In this document: one piece after another, positions 31,612-35,045 of the stretch
How the letters are laid out: each line of letters opens with the position of its first letter
Numbering within the stretch: the stretch's first letter is position 1
Source: Candidatus Methanofastidiosia archaeon
Lineage (GTDB): Archaea > Methanobacteriota_B > Thermococci > Methanofastidiosales > NM3
DNA: 35,045 nt
Reading direction: 5' to 3'
NCBI GenBank assembly: GCA_016930445.1
Contig: JAFGGT010000065.1
Span: 1-35,045, forward strand
The notes under the pieces: generated by a model
What the model was told of the DNA's origin: nothing
Databases searched by the model: none
What the model saw: the letters and a program-made list of their open reading frames with translations, nothing else
Program-made: the position numbers and the translations under genes

Positions 31612-32234
31612 GCGAGGCTGAAGCAAAGAAGGTGGAGCAGATGGAAGAGGACCCATACGAGCTTGAGCAGTTCCATAAGATCCTTGAGGACAGCAAGATC
31701 CTCAGCTGTGTCCAGTGCGGAAAGTGTACCGGTGGATGCCCGGCGGGAAGGCAGTCAAGGATAAGGATAAGGGAACTTGTACATCTTGCCCATGAGGGCC
31801 ACGACATCAAGGACTGCAAGGAGCTTTGGTTATGCACCACTTGCTACAACTGCCAGGAGAGGTGTCCAAAGGGGGTTGACACGACAGAGGCGATCATATC
31901 CCTAAGGAACAGGGCGATAAGGAAGGGTGACCACAACTTCCCAGAGATCCACACAACGGCCATAACGTCGTTGCGTGACCAGGCCGACGGTTTCCCCCTA
32001 AGCCCGGATGTTGAATCCATAAGGAGCGTCATCGGCCTTCCAAAGCACCCTCACGACCTTGCCCACGATCCAGAAGGCCTAAAGAAGTTCCAAGCGCTGA
32101 TGGACGATCTGGGGATCGTCGAGCTTGTGATGAAGAAACAGTGCGGAGAGGGCAAACCTTGGAAATATGTCGATATCAAGTACAAACCCTCGGTGGCAAG
32201 GGGAACCAAGAAGGAAGGTGAGTCAAATGAGTGA
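31608..32234 (+). CDS. hdrC: Heterodisulfide reductase subunit C
   Basis: HdrC relays electrons from HdrA to HdrB through two [4Fe-4S] clusters. The 208-residue product has both motifs: CVQCGKCTGGCP (C34, C37, C40, C44) and CTTCYNCQERCP (C76, C79, C82, C86), followed by the helical C-terminal part usual in HdrC. Its ATG overlaps the preceding stop (ATGA), and its last bases overlap hdrB, so expression should be coupled to both. Confidence 0.95.
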   Translation: MSEAEAKKVEQMEEDPYELEQFHKILEDSKILSCVQCGKCTGGCPAGRQSRIRIRELVHLAHEGHDIKDCKELWLCTTCYNCQERCPKGVDTTEAIISLRNRAIRKGDHNFPEIHTTAITSLRDQADGFPLSPDVESIRSVIGLPKHPHDLAHDPEGLKKFQALMDDLGIVELVMKKQCGEGKPWKYVDIKYKPSVARGTKKEGESNE

Positions 32235-33135
32235 AGCGGAAATGCAGGAGACATATTCCCTATTCCCAGGATGCATTGCCAAGAACATGTACCCGTCGAT
32301 AGAGAAGTCAACGTACACCGTATTCGAGAAGATAGGTGTCAAACTCCTCAATCACAGATACTCCTGCTGTCCAGCACCAGGCGTATTCAGGGGATATGAC
32401 AGGAAGACGCACATGACACTTGGTGTCAGGAACATCGTAATGGCCAGGCAGGACAACGTGGATGTAATGACGATATGCAACGGCTGCTACGGTTCGCTAT
32501 GGGAAGCGAACGAGATGTTCCGTAAGAGCAAGGAGAATCAGGACTTCGTGAACGAGAAGCTGGCGAAGATCGGGCTTTCATATGACGGCAAGACCAACGT
32601 ACTTCACTTTGTCGATGTCCTGCACAAGCATCTGGAGGACGTGAGGAACGCAAAGGAGGTGGATCTCGGTCTGAAGGTCGCCGTGCATTATGGCTGCCAC
32701 TACCTGAGGCCGTCAGAAAAGCATCCGGACATAAATCCTGAGAGCCCGCACGTCATAGAGGATGTCGTGGAGGCGCTTGGATGCGAGAGCGTAGACTTCA
32801 AAAACAAGCTCTCCTGCTGTGGAGCGGGAGGAGGCGTCTGGAGCGGCGCTGAGGAGCTAGGCCTTAGGGTCCTTGACGAGAAGCTGAAGAATGTCAGGGA
32901 TTCGGGCGCTGACTGCATCGTCAACATATGCCCCTTCTGCCACATGCATCTTGACCAGAGCCAGGGCAAGCTTGAGGAGAGGTATAAGATACCTGTCCTG
33001 CACTTGAGCGAGCTCACGGGTCTTGCGTTCGGCATCAGGCCAAAGCACCTTGCGATGCACACGCACCTCATATCCACGCGTGACATAGAGAAGAAGATCA
33101 AGAAGTCGAAGAAGGGCTCGGATTCCGAGGAATAA
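32227..33135 (+). CDS. hdrB: Heterodisulfide reductase subunit B
   Basis: HdrB holds the two noncubane [4Fe-4S] clusters that cleave the disulfide. The 302-residue product has two complete CCG domains: FPGCIAKN, SCCPAPGVF and CNGCYGSL (C16, C47/C48, C84, C87), then HYGCHYLRPSEKHP, SCCGAGGGVW and CPFCHMH (about residues 154-238). The CCPAPG form and the YLRPSEKHP loop are typical of genuine HdrB. The start is ATG 32227, after GAAGGTGAG. An in-frame upstream ATG at 32167 lies inside hdrC. Confidence 0.95.
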   Translation: MSEAEMQETYSLFPGCIAKNMYPSIEKSTYTVFEKIGVKLLNHRYSCCPAPGVFRGYDRKTHMTLGVRNIVMARQDNVDVMTICNGCYGSLWEANEMFRKSKENQDFVNEKLAKIGLSYDGKTNVLHFVDVLHKHLEDVRNAKEVDLGLKVAVHYGCHYLRPSEKHPDINPESPHVIEDVVEALGCESVDFKNKLSCCGAGGGVWSGAEELGLRVLDEKLKNVRDSGADCIVNICPFCHMHLDQSQGKLEERYKIPVLHLSELTGLAFGIRPKHLAMHTHLISTRDIEKKIKKSKKGSDSEE

Positions 33136-33180
33136 ACCTTCTGGCTTTTATTCTTTTTCTATTTTTATATCTCTTTTTCA
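33136..33180 (+). terminator. T-rich terminator after hdrB
   Basis: Several T-runs (TTTTATTCTTTTTC, then TATTTTTATATC and CTCTTTTTC) follow the hdrB stop on the coding strand, with no strong hairpin. This is the usual form of archaeal intrinsic termination. Confidence 0.6.
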
Positions 33181-33185
33181 ACAAT

Positions 33186-33194
33186 CTTTTTATT
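33186..33194 (+). promoter_or_regulatory. TATA box of the SLC13 transporter gene
   Basis: CTTTTTATT is centred about 26 bases before ATG 33216, so a leaderless transcript separate from the Hdr operon is expected. Confidence 0.6.
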
Positions 33195-33215
33195 AATTGA
33201 ATTAGAATCGTTCTG

Positions 33216-34985
33216 ATGCAGGGACTTGACTCTCCAGGCGGCCTATTCAAGGGCTTCGACTTCCACAGGATCGGTCTCATCCTCGGGATAGTGGCATTTG
33301 CCATATTGCTATTGGTCCCGTCATCGTCCATGGACGAGAACAGCATGGATGTGATATACCCCAAGCTGTCAGCTGCGATTGCAGGGGACATATCCAGGGA
33401 CTTCGGCACAATAACTGACGATAACTTCCCTCAGTTCATGGAGTATTCAAAGACAATCAATGTGGCGGTGTCAACGAGCAAGGCGTCCTTCATCTCTGAG
33501 AGCGAGTATGATGCCCTGTCCTCCAAGTCCTCTTACAAGGACCCGATACCCCTCTATGATGTGGTAAGGGGCCAAAGCAAGGCACAGATGAAGGTGCTCG
33601 CAATCGCATTGCTGATGGCGATATGGTGGATAACGGAGGCCCTGCCGGTGGCCGTCACCGCGCTTCTGCCCGCAGTGCTCCTGCCAGTTCTTGGGGTCTG
33701 CCATTATAGCAACAGCTCCTACCCAGGATACTTTCCCGCATTCGTAGAGTATTCAAATTATCTGATATTCCTGTTCTTGGGAGGATTCGTTATAGCTGCC
33801 TCGATGAGGAAATGGGGTCTTGATAAGAGGATATCATTGAACATCCTTCGGATATTCGGCACAAAACCCTCAAGGATAATACTGGGGTTCATGGTGGCGA
33901 CGGCATTCCTTTCGATGTGGATATCTAACACGGCCACTGCCGCTCTCATGATGCCGGTGGCGCTTGCAGTGCTCACCCAGGCGGAGGTAATACCTGAAAA
34001 GAGCTCATTTGGTCTGGCCTTGATGCTTTCAATCGCATACGCTGCATCGATAGGTGGCATAGGGACCTTGATCGGTACCCCCCCGAACGGCATAGCCGTT
34101 GGTTTCATAGCCCAGTATCTCGGAAAGGACATAACATTTGCGGACTGGATAAAGATAGGCCTTCCGCTTGTCATCATATTCCTGCCCATAGCTTGGCGCT
34201 ACATCCTATGGAGGTCTCCGCCGGAGATCAAGGAGATCTCTGGTGGCAGGTCCGTGATAAAGGACAATCTCCAAAAACTTGGAAAGCTATCAACTGGGGA
34301 GAAGACCACGCTCTTCGTATTCGTTTTCACTGCACTGGCATGGGCCACTAGGTCTTCGATACAGGTCGGCGACTTCACGATACTTAAAGGATGGTCGACT
34401 TGGTTTGGAGGCTATTTCTCCTACGTTCATGACAGCACCATATCGGTCCTTGCCATAGTGCTGCTATTCCTCCTGCCAGTCGGCAGGGGCAAGTTCACCA
34501 TGGATTGGGCCACTGCCAACAAGTATGTGCCATGGGGCACGCTGATTCTGTTCGGCGGCGGGCTGACATTGGGCAAGGCCATAGCGAACACCGGGCTATC
34601 ATCATGGATAGCATCGTACCTTACCATGTTCGGCGACCTCGACATATTTGTCCTCATCCTCGTGATAGCGGCGATGAGCGCGCTGCTCTCAGAGGTGACC
34701 TCCAACACCGCCACGACATCGATGCTGATGCCGGTGATGTTCGCGATGGGTATGGCACTCAACAGGGACCCGATGATATTCATGATCACTTCCGCAGTCG
34801 CGACCTCGCTTGTCTTCACACTGCCTGTGGCCACCCCTCCCAACGCCATTGTGTTCGGCACAGGGTATGTTAGCATAGACAAGATGGCAAGGGTAGGCAT
34901 CCTTCTTGACGTGATCGGGATGATGGTCTGGAGCCTTATCGTATACTTTATAATCGGTGTGTTCTTTGGAGTAGTATCCGTATGA
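33216..34985 (+). CDS. SLC13/DASS-family carboxylate or sulfate transporter
   Basis: This family imports dicarboxylates, citrate or sulfate, usually with sodium. The 589-residue product has about a dozen hydrophobic segments and both repeats of the SNT substrate/sodium motif (ISNTATAALMMPV and TSNTATTSMLMPV), plus IGTLIGTPPNGIAVGF and LPVATPPNAIVFGTGY. Between the first hydrophobic segment (about 18-36) and the next (about 125) lies a polar stretch of nearly 90 residues, longer than usual and probably outside the cell. Substrate cannot be set from the sequence. It has its own promoter and follows the Hdr operon. Confidence 0.9.
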   Translation: MQGLDSPGGLFKGFDFHRIGLILGIVAFAILLLVPSSSMDENSMDVIYPKLSAAIAGDISRDFGTITDDNFPQFMEYSKTINVAVSTSKASFISESEYDALSSKSSYKDPIPLYDVVRGQSKAQMKVLAIALLMAIWWITEALPVAVTALLPAVLLPVLGVCHYSNSSYPGYFPAFVEYSNYLIFLFLGGFVIAASMRKWGLDKRISLNILRIFGTKPSRIILGFMVATAFLSMWISNTATAALMMPVALAVLTQAEVIPEKSSFGLALMLSIAYAASIGGIGTLIGTPPNGIAVGFIAQYLGKDITFADWIKIGLPLVIIFLPIAWRYILWRSPPEIKEISGGRSVIKDNLQKLGKLSTGEKTTLFVFVFTALAWATRSSIQVGDFTILKGWSTWFGGYFSYVHDSTISVLAIVLLFLLPVGRGKFTMDWATANKYVPWGTLILFGGGLTLGKAIANTGLSSWIASYLTMFGDLDIFVLILVIAAMSALLSEVTSNTATTSMLMPVMFAMGMALNRDPMIFMITSAVATSLVFTLPVATPPNAIVFGTGYVSIDKMARVGILLDVIGMMVWSLIVYFIIGVFFGVVSV

Positions 34986-35045
34986 GGCAAATTCATTGAT
35001 TGAGAATACCATCATGCGACTTTAGAATTCTAAATTTAAATAATA
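34986..35045 (+). other. AT-rich end of window
   Basis: The last 60 bases hold no gene. AAATTTAAATAATA at the edge may be a TATA box for a gene beyond the window. Confidence 0.4.

Noticed and set aside
1-35045. CRISPR array or restriction-modification system
   Set aside because: No regularly spaced repeats, cas genes, methyltransferase motifs or restriction enzyme motifs were seen.

Overview
The window comes from an anaerobic archaeon, most likely a euryarchaeon of the Thermoplasmatota or a methanogen-related lineage. The evidence is the archaeal order of the S10/spc, alpha and L13 ribosomal clusters, archaeal-only proteins (eS4, eL32, eL19, eL34, eL14, eL18, Rnp1, RNA polymerase D and N), TATA-box promoters about 26 bp before leaderless starts, GGTGA/GGAGG ribosome binding sites inside operons, and a tRNA intron with a bulge-helix-bulge fold. 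An Rpo3/RpoD with two intact [4Fe-4S] motifs, a large heterodisulfide-reductase (Hdr) cluster, a DUF2124 protein, a SelB-like protein and a FilR1-like regulator point to anaerobic, methanogen-type metabolism. No mcr gene lies in the window, so methanogenesis cannot be claimed.

Positions 1-11567 carry a dense, mostly overlapping ribosomal operon: the end of uS3, then uL29, aIF1, rnp1, uS17, uL14, uL24, eS4, uL5, uS14, uS8, uL6, eL32, eL19, uL18, uS5, uL30, uL15, secY, a YidC-like DUF106 protein, eL34, cmk, eL14 and cbf5. Adenylate kinase, often found beside secY, is absent. Positions 11623-16781 continue with tRNA-Ser, uS13, uS4, uS11, rpoD, tRNA-Leu(TAG), eL18, uL13, uS9, rpoN, tRNA-Pro, an enolase-like protein missing most of its barrel, and uS2.

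Positions 16843-18230 hold a tRNA-Leu(TAA) with a 59-nt intron, followed by an AT-rich insert of about 1.24 kb carrying a Fic-domain gene. The insert is bounded by a second partial copy of the tRNA 3' end, as expected for integration at a tRNA gene. Positions 18250-21918 are singly transcribed genes: a possible small RNA or terminator hairpin, a SatP-type acetate/succinate transporter, a DUF2124 protein, a SelB-like protein without GTPase motifs, tRNA-Tyr, a FilR1-like regulator and a NUDIX hydrolase.

Positions 21919-33135 are the most unusual part. A 440-bp AT-rich leader containing a potential three-way-junction RNA precedes a tightly coupled seven-gene operon: a double HdrA, MvhD with a C-terminal winged-helix-like extension, an HdrD-like protein, an HdrA-MvhD fusion, a tandem HdrD-HdrD fusion, HdrC and HdrB. 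The proteins together would carry many [4Fe-4S] clusters, three flavin sites and up to eight CCG domains, which suggests a large flavin-based electron-bifurcating or confurcating complex. No hydrogenase or formate dehydrogenase catalytic subunit is encoded with it. A leaderless SLC13/DASS carboxylate or sulfate transporter gene follows.
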